Shown: positions 31,111-40,694 of the stretch, piece after piece
Numbering within the stretch: the first letter of the stretch is position 1
Layout: each line of letters starts with the position of its first letter
Source of the DNA: Bemisia tabaci
Taxonomy: Eukaryota; Arthropoda; Insecta; Hemiptera; Aleyrodidae
Assembly: GCF_918797505.1 (NCBI RefSeq)
Contig: NC_092801.1
Location: 19,034,116-19,098,115 of the forward strand
Length of the DNA stretch: 64,000 bases
Direction of reading: 5' to 3'
Notes under the pieces: generated by a model
What the model saw: only the letters and a program-made list of their open reading frames with translations
Told to the model about the DNA's origin: nothing
Databases searched by the model: none
Translations under genes and position numbers: made by a program

Positions 31111-31407
31111 TCATAGGTTTGGCGCACTGAAGAGGCATCGCGGCAACCAGCAGCATCCCACGAGCTCCAAAACAGGAGAAGTAGTACATAACATACCTCG
31201 ATGGATCCTTAAGGTTGCGTAATGGCATTCACACGCAAAATCCGATGGCAAAATGCCCGAAGTATTCTCTTTTTTCCATTTCCCATGCATTTTTGTGATC
31301 CAAGCCGTTGGATGCTTCGGGACCAGAGTGCTGGAATACCTATCGTCCGTTGAATAAGTGTAATTAGTGATAATAAGTGAAGCAGTTAAAAAAACAGAGA
31401 CGAACAA
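31111..31407 (-). CDS. Possible exon of a secreted protein, unrecognised
   Basis: A 98-codon open frame that starts with an ATG and a hydrophobic stretch (FVSVFLTASLIITNYTYS) resembling a signal peptide, followed by a Cys-containing segment. It lies in single-copy sequence away from the repeats. I recognise no family, no convincing splice partner was found, and frames of this length are common by chance here, so it is a weak candidate. Confidence 0.15.
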   Translation of the reverse strand: MFVSVFLTASLIITNYTYSTDDRYSSTLVPKHPTAWITKMHGKWKKENTSGILPSDFACECHYATLRIHRGMLCTTSPVLELVGCCWLPRCLFSAPNL

Positions 31408-31973
31408 AAAAGTTATTAATTCGCACCAGTCGTAGAGTCCTCCGAGAAGCCGCCCCGTAAGAATTGATTAAACCATGCGTTAATAAATTAAAGAATTAGA
31501 GTAATTCAACAGACGTGGGTACACGGCATGAAGAGAGAGTAGAGTTATTTGAGTTTTTTCTCCCTTTTTGACGATATGATAATCCTGCGACGGGTTTGCT
31601 CCTGTCACGCAGGACGTATCGTTGCGTCTCCCTGCGAGATTAGCTTGATTTATTCGCGAAAGAGTATAATCTTAAACTCGGCGTAAATTATTAGATCAAA
31701 ATGGATGAAGGAGAGTTCCAAAGCTTTGGATTCCCTTGCTAGGAAAAGTGGTGAACTAAAAATAATGATTAAATGATATTGCGGCATTTTTTTTTGGAAC
31801 TAATCATCTTGCAAGCGAAGCAAAGGACGGTGTAACGCACATTTGCACTACGGTTGTTCATTTGTTCAACGTGAAACTCGGATGGAAGCAAGGTGAAAGA
31901 AATCAAGGGTCATAACCGTGGTGGATGACGTCAAACACCCGACTTTAAAAAGGGCGATATTTCGATTATTGAA
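31408..31973. other. Intergenic, no gene seen
   Basis: AT-rich single-copy sequence without recognised features. Confidence 0.45.
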
Positions 31974-31981
31974 CGTAGAAT

Positions 31982-33491
31982 CAGGCTCGGACTGGCCACA
32001 CGACCAATCTTCCATTGGCAGATATGCCCCCTTGACGCACCGAAAACGCGCCCCTCTGACAAATTGCAAAATAAAAAATGAAAAAATTACGACCGAGAAT
32101 TTATGCGGAGCATTTCCTAAATGAACGGAAAAATAGAGAGTTAGGAGGAAAGAAAGGTGCTTTTGATAGTGGTGAACCGAGTTCCAAGGACTACTTTCTG
32201 AAGCGTAAACATTTTTCTGCGAAATTTTCTCCTTTTTGTTGACGTGCAGCCGCTTTATCATCCCCTTCTTTCATTCGCTATGTATAACTCCCTTAGAGGC
32301 GATGGTCGGTTCGATTTTTACTCACCCTTTATAGACCTCAAGAGAGACTTTTAATCATATTTCTTCCTTTTCAAAATGACTATTGATTTGGACATACCAT
32401 AGCATACCTCGGGAAAACTTAACCCTAATTTATCTCGAAATTCAAAAATAAGAGACATCTAAAGTGTAAACGCGATACAAATATTCGCGCAAGATGGATG
32501 TCCACATTGCATATGAAAAATGTGAGACGCGATGCCGTGAGTCGTGAACTCGCAATGCTCTGCTCTATGCTACTAGTTTGAAACACCATTACGAATAAGA
32601 CAAACGGAAACAAAAACAATATGGAAATAGAGGGAGGGAAAGGATGCGCGTTTACGACGGCGCAGAGATACAACTATTCGTACTTGATGGACGTCCGTGC
32701 CGCATCTGAAAAGTTGAAGGCGCGAAGACGTGAAGCGTGAGCTCTCAATGCTTTGCTATGTGCTGTCAATGAGGTGTGGCTCAGATTCGGGAAAAAAGTT
32801 TTAAAAAAAGGCCCGAACACATTTTTCCTGCCCTCAGCTGTGTTACTCACGTAGTGCTTGAAACACCATTACGAATAAGACAAACGGAAACAAAAACAAT
32901 ATGGAAATAGATGGAGGGAAAGGATGCGCGTCAACGACGGCGCAGAGATACAACTATTCGTACTTGATGGACGTCCGTACTGCATCTGAAAAATTGAAGG
33001 CGCGATGACGCGAAGCGTCATGCTCTCAATGCTCTGCTGTAGATTGCGCTCAGATTCGGGAGAAAAGTTAGAAAATAGGTCCGAATACGTTTTTCCTGTA
33101 TCGGCTGTATTGATACTCGTTCTTTTTTTTCAGGTTCTTGTCTGATTCTTTTTTAGGATGGATTTGCAGACCCGCGTCTTAAGCTCGTGTAAACCGCAGC
33201 ACTGGCTCGGTTCTTTTGGAAATAATGGTGCTTGGATGTGTCTAGTGGCTTTAATTTTTTAATGTTTTCTTTCATTTCAGAAGTCTGTCAGTTACTTCAA
33301 TACGTTCAATTTTACAAGTTTTACTCTGTACGATTAATAAACTTTGAACCTGAAAATAGCGTAAACTTGTGCTGATTTGCCAAAATTTTCTGAACCTCTC
33401 TATGTAAGGAATGCCCTGCCAGAATTATCACATTTCGACCCTTTAACCAGCCAAGGGTCAACGCCCTCAGATGCGAGCCAGTCTGACCCTG
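31982..33491 (+). mobile_element. Family K hAT-like element, complete 1.5-kb copy
   Basis: The ends CAGGCTCGGACTGGCC and GAGCCAGTCTGACCCTG are flanked by the perfect 8-bp duplication CGTAGAAT (31974-31981, 33492-33499). Inside: a 5' AT-rich part, two 280-bp tandem units (TATGGAAATAG at 32620 and 32900), and a 3' part with AATAAA near 33337. There is no transposase reading frame, so it would need one supplied in trans. Confidence 0.92.
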
Positions 33492-33499
33492 CGTAGAAT

Positions 33500-34032
33500 G
33501 TTGCTGTTAGGACAGATCTTATTATTTTAGTTAATCTATATGTACAAGAATCGAGCATCAAAACACGATTCTGTGACCAGCGCAAGTGACCCATTAATTT
33601 TCTCTGGAATTCTCGTCCCTACTCTCCTTAAATAAACTGTAAATCCATGCGTTTTTACGCAAATAGACTCGGTATTATGTCTCACCGGCCGTCATAAGCG
33701 CGCGTTATCTGGACGAAAATTGTTGTTGGCTCATTTGTTAAAGCGTACACTCTATCTTAAAAAAGCGACCAAAAATCCGGTCTAAGAATGACGTTATGAG
33801 ATATGAATTTAATGCGGGCCTTAAAAAATTTGGGATGAGATAAACTTTGAAAGAAATAATCTTTTGACAGAGATCGTTGACGCACTGTATTACTGTTAAT
33901 CGCCAAATTTCATTTAAAATTCTCCTATTTTACGGTTAAATGTGCTTGGTCATGTGCATGACGTCATCATAAAGTGAAGTGAAGTGTAAATGACGTCATT
34001 TAACGTCTTATGTCAGGAGGGCGACGATCCTA
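33500..34032. other. Intergenic, no gene seen
   Basis: 33525-33600 resembles 43490-43580 in sideroflexin intron 1 (GTCAAGCATCAA.ACACGATTCTG). Otherwise single-copy. Confidence 0.4.
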
Positions 34033-34425
34033 GGCGGATCCAGCAATTTTGCAACACCGTATTTCCTCCATTTAAATCGATACTAATCACTGCGAAAAAA
34101 AGTAGCTTGAATCTAGAGTCCAGACTCTTGAAAATATTGACAAGAAAAAATGCTCTTGATGCAATCAGATTTCTTGTTTAAATCAAAAGGAAATGTACTC
34201 AAATTAAGAGGCTTGGTTCTTGATGTAAGCAAAAATCTGATTGAATCAAGGGTATTTTTTCTTGTCAATATTGTTAAGAGTCTGCATGGACTCTTGATCC
34301 AAGCGGTTTTTTTCAAGAGAAAAATCGATTTTTGTCGGAGCACCTGGCCCCTCCAAGAATCTATACATTTCCATAGGTTTAAATGGAGGAAATCCGGTGT
34401 TGCCGAATTGCTGCATGGATCCGCC
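34033..34425. mobile_element. Family P element split by a D2 MITE
   Basis: The ends GGCGGATCCAGCAATTTTGC / ATTGCTGCATGGATCCGCC have inner CACCGTATTTCCTCCATTTAAA / TTTAAATGGAGGAAATCCGGTG. Uninterrupted copies lie at 40256-40412 and, split by J, at 47673-48732. Confidence 0.8.
34088..34319. mobile_element. Subfamily D2 (TTGATTCAATC-word) MITE
   Basis: CACTGCGAAAAAAAGTAG to CGGTTTTTTTC, with inverted AGTCCAGACTCTTG / AAGAGTCTGCATGGACTC and GACAAGAAAAAAT / TTTTTTCTTGTC arms. It lies inside family P. Copies at 35348 and 37887. Confidence 0.75.
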
Positions 34426-34429
34426 AATG

Positions 34430-34904
34430 GCGACGATACAGCCATAGTTGTCAGCGCCGACTCTAAACTTCCTGTAATGTGGAAGTGAGTGTAGCATAGA
34501 TATATCACTAGACCGTGTCTCTTCCTACCGGCGCCCGCGGCATCTGTCACTCGCCTACCAGGCGTCGACATAATTCGCAAGAGATCAACGCCGAGGTATC
34601 GCCGATATCCGGCGGTGGGGGGCGTAGGATGGTTTTGAACTTGGAAGCGGTACCGTGGATCTAACCTTGGAGTTAACGGCGCGGCGCGCGGCGGTTCCGT
34701 ACTCCGCGGTATTGTCGCCACAACGGAGTGGAGTGGTCGACCGATCTCGTCAATAACGGACGCAGGACGCAGGACGTCCTAACGGACGAACGGACGAACG
34801 GAGGTCCGAGGTCCGCTCCCGCGAGGTCGGCCGCTCTGGTCCACTGTCGCGTCCACCGAGTTCCGCACCGGGGGTTGCCGCCACGCGACGGATCGCTGGA
34901 CCCA
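34430..34904. other. GC-rich single-copy island
   Basis: GC- and CG-rich sequence with tandem GGACGAAC (34785-34800). The longest open frame in the window (202 codons, 34113-34721 minus) runs from here into repeats P and D2 and is rejected as a gene. Confidence 0.35.
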
Positions 34905-35050
34905 GGGTGGCAAAATTTCATGAAAAATAAAATGTTGAAATTTCATGAGAAATAGCTGTAATTTCCGTTACTTATTTCATGAAATTTCACTAAGTTATGA
35001 AAAATATGAAACATATTTTCAGGGGCTAGGTATGCAACACGCACTAAAAA
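34905..35050. repeat. Family Y fragment
   Basis: GGGTGGCAAAATTTCATGAA followed by several TTTCATGAAA words and GTATGCAACACGCA, as at 24410 and 26800. Confidence 0.6.
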
Positions 35051-35224
35051 ACACCATAAAGCGAAAACCAGTCGCCTTTCATTTAATTTTGCATTTAATT
35101 TCGAAAGATATTTTTGAACCAGGGGGCTCCGCCCCCTGGCCGCTACTCGCCGCCAGCGGCTGCTTCCCGGGCAACGAACAAGTTGAGAGCTCCCGGACGA
35201 ACAACTTTAAATTGCCTAGGTTGG

Positions 35225-35255
35225 ACCGTTGCCTACGGCAACCGTAGGCAACGGT
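35225..35255 (+). repeat. Perfect 14-bp stem, 3-nt loop
   Basis: ACCGTTGCCTACGG, then CAA, then CCGTAGGCAACGGT. A perfect inverted repeat in otherwise single-copy GC-rich sequence. Confidence 0.9.
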
Positions 35256-35347
35256 TGGACTTTGAACTCCCCTCCCTCACCCCAGCACATGGACCGCCTT
35301 ACTCCCCTTCTTCACCCCGTCCATCGAGATTCATAAAAATGCTTCAA

Positions 35348-35593
35348 CACTAGAAAAAAACCACTTTGGATCTAGAGTCCAGACTCTTAAAAACATCGAC
35401 AAGAAAAAATACTCTTGATTCAATTAGAATCTAGCTGAAATCAAGAACCAAGCCTCTTAATTTAAGCGGATTTCCTTTTGATTTAAGCTTAAATCTGATT
35501 GAATCGTGAGTCCTTTTTCTTGTTAATGTTTGCAAGAGTCTGGACTCTAGATCCAATGTGTGTTTTTTTTTTTTTTTTTTTTTTTTTCCAGTG
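35348..35593. mobile_element. Subfamily D2 MITE
   Basis: The ends CACTAGAAAAAAACC / TTTTTTTCCAGTG have inner GATCTAGAGTCCAGACTCTT / AAGAGTCTGGACTCTAGATC. Interior words are TTGATTCAAT / ATCTGATTGAATC. A 25-nt poly(T) lies at 35563-35587. Confidence 0.85.
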
Positions 35594-35702
35594 CACGTAT
35601 CAGAATTTTGATATATGGAGGCGAGATGGCATCCGAGGCCCGTCGTCCGGTTTCCTCTCACCGATGACCGAACGGGTTGCACTTCCAATAGGACGCAGTT
35701 GA

Positions 35703-35790
35703 ATCAAAAGGAACTATATGCGTTGCGACATGAGCCCTATCATACATGTATTCTCATGGATCTCAGGGCTCATGTCAGAATGAATATAAA
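35703..35790. mobile_element. Partial family S hairpin
   Basis: AAAAGGAACTATATGCGTT, then ACATGAGCCCT...AGGGCTCATGT as in the complete hairpin at 58613. The right arm is lost. Confidence 0.55.
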
Positions 35791-36369
35791 TCTCTCTTAT
35801 TTAAATGCGTCCAATAAACCGACGCGCGACAGTGGCGGTGGCAAGCCAATCCCATCGCACCGGCCGTACCGCTGTGCCTAATGAGACATATCGACGCTTC
35901 CTCGTCCAGATCGTGTCCGATTTTGCGACAGTTTTTTATCGACCCCCCTCCCCCATCTCCCCAGGCCCGGTAAGTTGGTGACTGGTCCAGTGGCGAGACG
36001 AAATAACGTACCCAAATTGCTGCGGTCGGCGCTGTCCTGCTGTGCAAGAACATCGCAATCCCAAGAAAAACCATTGGTAGATAGGTGATTTTGTCACCCA
36101 CGGCAGTAGAGCGGCTTCTTGACCCAATGGAATAATCTTTCAGGTGCGGTAAACCCGAGGAGGAGATATTTTAAAGGAGCGGTGAGATTTTGATGTTGCG
36201 GAGGTTACCCCTGGGATTTGACACTAGGGTCAGATGTGTATTCGAAATATTCGTGGAATCTTAAAGTTTACAATTCTCGCTAAAAGTGAAATATACCAAC
36301 GTCAGGTCCGGAGTATGTACTACGACTACCACTACTGCTGCATACTACTGCTACTACTACTACTTCTAC
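35791..36369. other. Single-copy sequence with TAC microsatellite
   Basis: Imperfect (TAC)n at 36316-36369. Open frames 35775-36127 on minus are unrecognised. Confidence 0.4.
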
Positions 36370-36765
36370 CAGTGTTCGAAACTCACCTTTGAGTTTTAGG
36401 AGCCAAATGGCGCATTAAGCCCGATATTTAGGCGCCATTGAAGATTTTTTAGGAGCCAAATTGACTTTTTGCCTACATATTACGGTGCATTTAGTGAAAA
36501 GTTAGATGCAAGATGTTTTTGCAACAGAACTAGTAAGTAGCTGTAATTTGGGGAAGACAAAATCGCAAAGGATGAAATCGTGAAGAATAGAAAAAGCTTT
36601 CACTTGTAGTGTTGAAAATTTCGAATAATCACCTGATATGAAAATTCAGATTTTTAGGGGGCAATTTTTAGGGGCCGCGTTGGCGCAGAGCCTTCATTTT
36701 TTAGGAGTCATGACCGATTTTTTAGGCGGATTTGGCGCGTTGGCACCTGTGAGTTTCGAACACTG
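36370..36765. mobile_element. Family R element, complete copy
   Basis: The ends CAGTGTTCGAAACTCACC / GGCACCTGTGAGTTTCGAACACTG are inverted. The interior has repeated TTTTTAGGCGCCA / TTTTTTAGG.GCCA words near both ends. The second copy (39437-39791) lacks the left end. Confidence 0.82.
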
Positions 36766-37191
36766 CTTACTTTGCACGGCAAATGTGTTTCTGCACGAAA
36801 GTTACGGAGCTTTTTATCCTCATGGACAGCAACGGACGCACTCCATTATCTCTTACGCGGCTCCGCCATCGTGAAAAAAAACCGAGTTTCGGCCACACCA
36901 TTACCTGCGGTCGGTTACCGCATCACATACGCGTCTGCAAACCGCAACGGTACCACATTGGTGCTCCGGAGTCAGCGGAGCCTGAAGATCCTCTCCCGGA
37001 GTCTCACGTGCTGTATTCTTGCGCATCATCTATTTGCATAAATGCCCCCCGAGGACAGCCCCCCTTGGCCCCCCTTTCGCCCCCTTTCGCCCCCTTTCGC
37101 CCCCTCCGGACCCCATCCCTGTCTGACACTCTGCCTCCCTCGGTCTGGTCCTTACGAGCCGCTCCGCTCACGACAGTGATGCCGCATTGGA
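36766..37191. other. Single-copy sequence, C-rich
   Basis: Includes three tandem CTTTCGCCCC units at about 37073-37102. The 159-codon frame over it is unrecognised and ends in the D1 MITE. Confidence 0.4.
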
Positions 37192-37603
37192 CACTGAAAA
37201 AAACTCTCGGTGTATTTACTAAGAAAAGGGTAAAATTACCAAGAATTCAGGGTTCCATTTGATCCCAGTTTTTTCTTGGTAAAATTATCATTTATGGAAT
37301 TGGTAATTTTACTGAGCAATCTCGGTAAAATTATTGAACTTTCTCGGTAATTTTACTGGACCTTGGTAAAAACGCTAATATTGTTTATCGACTGTGGTAG
37401 AATTACCAAGATAAAATGGCAAAGTTACCGGGAATCGATTACCAATAAAAGTGGTATTCTTACCTGAAAAAACAGTAAAAATACCGGTTTTTAGGTAAGC
37501 TTACCAGTCTGTCTTGGTAAAATTACCAATAATTGGTCAAAAAAGTGAGATGGTAAAGGTACCAACGGACCTTGGTAAAAACGCCGAGAATTTTTTTTCA
37601 GTG
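37192..37603 (-). mobile_element. Subfamily D1 (GGTAA-word) MITE
   Basis: CACTGAAAAAAACTCTCGG to CCGAGAATTTTTTTTCAGTG. Same word structure as at 25228, with only scattered differences. No obvious target duplication. Confidence 0.9.
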
Positions 37604-37886
37604 AGGGTCAACTTCATGACGCTTTTAAAGAGGAACTGTTCAGCGGGCTGATCATTGAAATTATTTGACAAAGATAAAATGGAGCAATCCTATTGGTTGA
37701 AACGGGAGGTGGTCATAGGCTGGGGGAAAGTCTGGCTATAGGGTCTACGATCTAGCTATACGATCTACTCCCCTCGGAAGGAAAGGCAATAAACAGGATA
37801 GGATTAAGATTAAAGACAGAAAAAGAATGATGAGAGGGAACAAGAAGATGAAGAAAACAGAAAGTTGACACTGAATGAAAGTATAT
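37604..37886. repeat. Family Q arm and purine-rich tract
   Basis: 37636-37720 is a family Q arm (GGGCTGATCATTGAAATT, ATCCTATTGGTTGAAACGGG). 37780-37865 is purine-rich. Confidence 0.6.
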
Positions 37887-38075
37887 TTGATCAGAGTCCA
37901 GACTCTTGAATGAATTGACAAGAAAAAATAATCTCGATTCAATCGGAGTTTTGCTTGAATCGAGAGGCAAGCTTCTGTATTTAAGCGGATTTCCTTTAGA
38001 TTCAAGTAAAAATCCGATTGAGTCGAGAGTATTTTTTCTTGTCAAATTTTTTAAGAGTCTGGACTCCGGACCCAA
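37887..38075. mobile_element. Subfamily D2 MITE without outer ends
   Basis: Inverted CAGAGTCCAGACTCTTGAAT / AAGAGTCTGGACTCCGG and GACAAGAAAAAATAATCTCG / GAGAGTATTTTTTCTTGTC arms. The CACTGAAA termini are not evident. Confidence 0.7.
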
Positions 38076-38843
38076 GAAACTTTTTATTTGGTGAAGTAGA
38101 AAAAAATGAAGCAGAAATGAGAAAGAAGAAGGAGATAAGAGGAATAGAAGAGAAGGAAAGGGAAGAGAGAAATGAAAAAGAGAGGGAATAGTGAGATTAT
38201 CTGGAACTTGTATACTTACTCAGAATCCACTTAGAAACTACCGTTTCATCACACGGGAAAGTATTACATGAACGGCGTGTAAATTTGCCTTCAATTTTTA
38301 GTGCAGGCAACACGAGCTCCCGCGTGGTTGAAGAGTGGTATCATCCCCTACATGGTAGTCAGACGGTCTCTGTTGGCGAATTTGCCGTCGACACGATGAA
38401 AAATGAGAGAAAAAGAGATAATGAGGAAGGAAAAGAAGATAGAAGAATATGAAAAGATAAAAAGGCAAAAAGAGAGAAGGAGAAGAAGTTGGTGAAAAAA
38501 GAAGAAAGAAAGGAAAAAGAGTAAGAGTGATGCTTCCTCTTATACTCAGAGGAACGCTGATTTATGCACGCAAAATTCAATACTTTTTAGCGAACTATCA
38601 ACACTGGCATGAACTTTTGTGAACTGACGGACTGGTTATCCTTCAGAAGCGCATTTTCCTCGTATTATTTTTCTTCGCCCTCTCTGCCTCGCCTGATCTT
38701 CGCGTCGCTCTTTTGTAGTATGACTCCTCTCTTCTGCGCTCTTCCTTGTTTACATTCTCCACACACGATTGCCAAATTCCCTACGAAAAACTTACCTCTC
38801 AAAAATCTTCAAATCAATTTAATATTTGCAGGAATACAGCAGC
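38076..38843. other. Intergenic, purine-rich tracts
   Basis: AGAA-rich at 38100-38190 and 38395-38530. No recognised coding sequence. Confidence 0.45.
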
Positions 38844-39120
38844 GGGCTGAATATTCAAACTGATAGACAGAGCTATGCACACAGAAGACAAAGGACAAAT
38901 GGAAAGATCCCATTAGTAGAAGCGAGTGGTCGCAACTGCCATACGAGGTATATAATAGACTACCTAACGGCAACCCACGAGAGACCCTAGATTTAGTCCG
39001 TCATTTCCCTTATGATCAATAACAACCACTGGATATAGGGCCACCAATAGGATTACTTTTTTTTTCCGTCGTCCTTTTTATCTATCGATCGCTATGTCTA
39101 TCAATTTCAGTAATCAGCCC
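38844..39120. mobile_element. Family Q MITE, complete copy
   Basis: 277 bp; GGGCTGAATATTCAAACTGATAGACA... to TGTCTATCAATTTCAGTAATCAGCCC. The middle has CTAACGGCAACCCACGAG, shared with the copies at 39277 and 55346. Confidence 0.8.
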
Positions 39121-39276
39121 GTACACACAGGTTCGGCAGTTTGTGGTCTAATATTATACTTAACTGTGACACCGTTACCCCGCTGTATAGGTTGCCTGGA
39201 AACCTGGCCTGGCCAATAGATGGCTTGAAGACTTAAACGCTGCGTAGAATAGTAAACCATTTCATGGCAGCTCCCC

Positions 39277-39430
39277 GCGGACTGACTATTTGAATTAATG
39301 AACAAAGTTACTAAAAAGAAGACAAAAGGAAAATGGAGGGTTCCTATTGGAGGCTGGTAGTTGTCGGCAACCCACGAGGGACCCTTCATTGTTGGTTCGT
39401 CATTTTTCTCTTCAGTCTTTAACAAGTATA
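39277..39430. mobile_element. Family Q copy, right end lost
   Basis: GCGGACTGACTATTTGAATT, GGTTCCTATTGGAGGCTGG and GTCGGCAACCCACGAGG match family Q. It runs directly into family R. Confidence 0.65.
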
Positions 39431-39436
39431 CACTGG

Positions 39437-39791
39437 AGCCACGTGGCGCATCAAGCCCGATTTTTAGGCGCCATTGAAGATTTTTTAGGGGCCAAATTGA
39501 TTTTTTGCCTATATATTACGGTGCATTTAGTGAAAAGTTAGACGCAAGATGTTGTCGCAACAGAACTAGAAAGTAGCTGTAACTTGGGAAAAACAAAAGC
39601 GCAAAGGATGAAATCGTGAAGAATAGAAAAAGTAGTGTTGAAAATTTCGAATAATCACCTGATATGAAAATTCAGATTTTTAGGGGGCAATTCTAAGGGG
39701 CCACGTTGGCGCAGAGCCTTCATTTTTTAGGCGCCATGGCCGATTTTTTAGGCGGATTTGGCGTGTTGGCACCTGTGAGTTTCGAACACTG
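39437..39791. mobile_element. Family R copy, left end lost
   Basis: About 90% like 36400-36765 by eye, ending CCTGTGAGTTTCGAACACTG. Confidence 0.75.
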
Positions 39792-40493
39792 AGGGGGAAT
39801 GTGAATAAATGGGATGAAATATAAAGAATCACAGATTTTCCTATTTTACCTTTATTTTTAAAATAAAAATTGGAAAGAACGTCGCAAATGAATCTGAGAC
39901 TGGTAAATCGGAGAATCTAAAAAAACTTATCAGTGCGTATTGCCTGGTCCAACGGTTCTATTAACCGAACGCAATACTGGTCAATAGTCATACGTGAATG
40001 AATGTATCTTATTAAAATATGAGCGTGATGTGTACCTCTAAAAGTTTGATTTCGGGAAAAAATAATTCAATAAATGTTACAATCACCATAAATAAATGTA
40101 CTGAAAAAAAACACTCTGGCCATAAATTGGTGGGCGTATATTCCACTTCAGTTCGAAAATAATACCCCCGTCCTCGTGTGAAAGGTCTCTGGCCACTCAT
40201 CATCATGCAATTATTTAGGAATGATAACGTCAATATATAACGAGAAAAGGGACATCGGTGAGATCTAGCAACTTGGCAACACCGGATTTCCTGCATTTAA
40301 ACCTATAGAAATGTATCGATTCTTGGAGGGGCCAAGTTTTCCGTCAAAAATCGATTATTTTGCGTAGGCTTAAATGGAGGAAACCCAGTGTTGCAAATTG
40401 CTCGATCCGCCTCTGGTGCGACCTCGATTCCCATCTCGAGAGGATCGTCTCATTACACGCGTGCTATAAAGTGATTTTACTGAAGGCTCTTAC
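39792..40493 (-). other. Probable sideroflexin 3' UTR and downstream flank
   Basis: This lies directly 3' of the sideroflexin stop. I see no further coding sequence. The nearest minus-strand AATAAA downstream of the stop is at about 39851-39856, which would give a 3' UTR of roughly 640 nt containing a family P element at 40256-40412. The polyadenylation site is a guess without transcript data. Confidence 0.3.
40256..40412. mobile_element. Family P element, intact
   Basis: About 157 bp, an uninterrupted palindrome: CTAGCAACTTGGCAACACCG ... AGTGTTGCAAATTGCTCGATCCGCC with TATCGATTCTTGG / AATCGATTATTT in the middle. It lies in the presumed sideroflexin 3' UTR. Confidence 0.7.
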
Positions 40494-40694
40494 TCAAAGG
40501 CCTTTACTAAAGTAAACGTGGGTGCAAGGAATAGGTTTGGACAGAAAGCCGTTCCTCTGGGTCGAACGCATCACGGATTCGTAGATTTCAGGATCAAATT
40601 TTTTCAGAGTCTCCAAATCGAGTCTTGCAGTTGGAGAGAACAAAGCGAGGGACAGGGGAACCATCAGAGTGAATAATGCACTGCTCACAACAAC
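40494..40694 (-). CDS. Sideroflexin exon 4 (residues 273-338 and stop)
   Basis: The acceptor is ATATGTTGCAG|GTT. The exon holds the last hydrophobic helix (VVVSSALFTLMVPLSLALF) and a short tail ending VYFSKGL-stop, close to the VYFNKGL end typical of sideroflexins. The tail between them carries a TQRNGFLSK stretch slightly longer than in the vertebrate proteins. Confidence 0.9.
   Translation of the reverse strand, partial: VVVSSALFTLMVPLSLALFSPTARLDLETLKKFDPEIYESVMRSTQRNGFLSKPIPCTHVYFSKGL

Noticed and set aside
34113..34721. 202-codon open frame on minus, the longest single frame in the window
   Set aside because: It crosses a D2 MITE and the end of a P element into a GC-rich island. The protein has no recognisable family and the repeats explain half of it.
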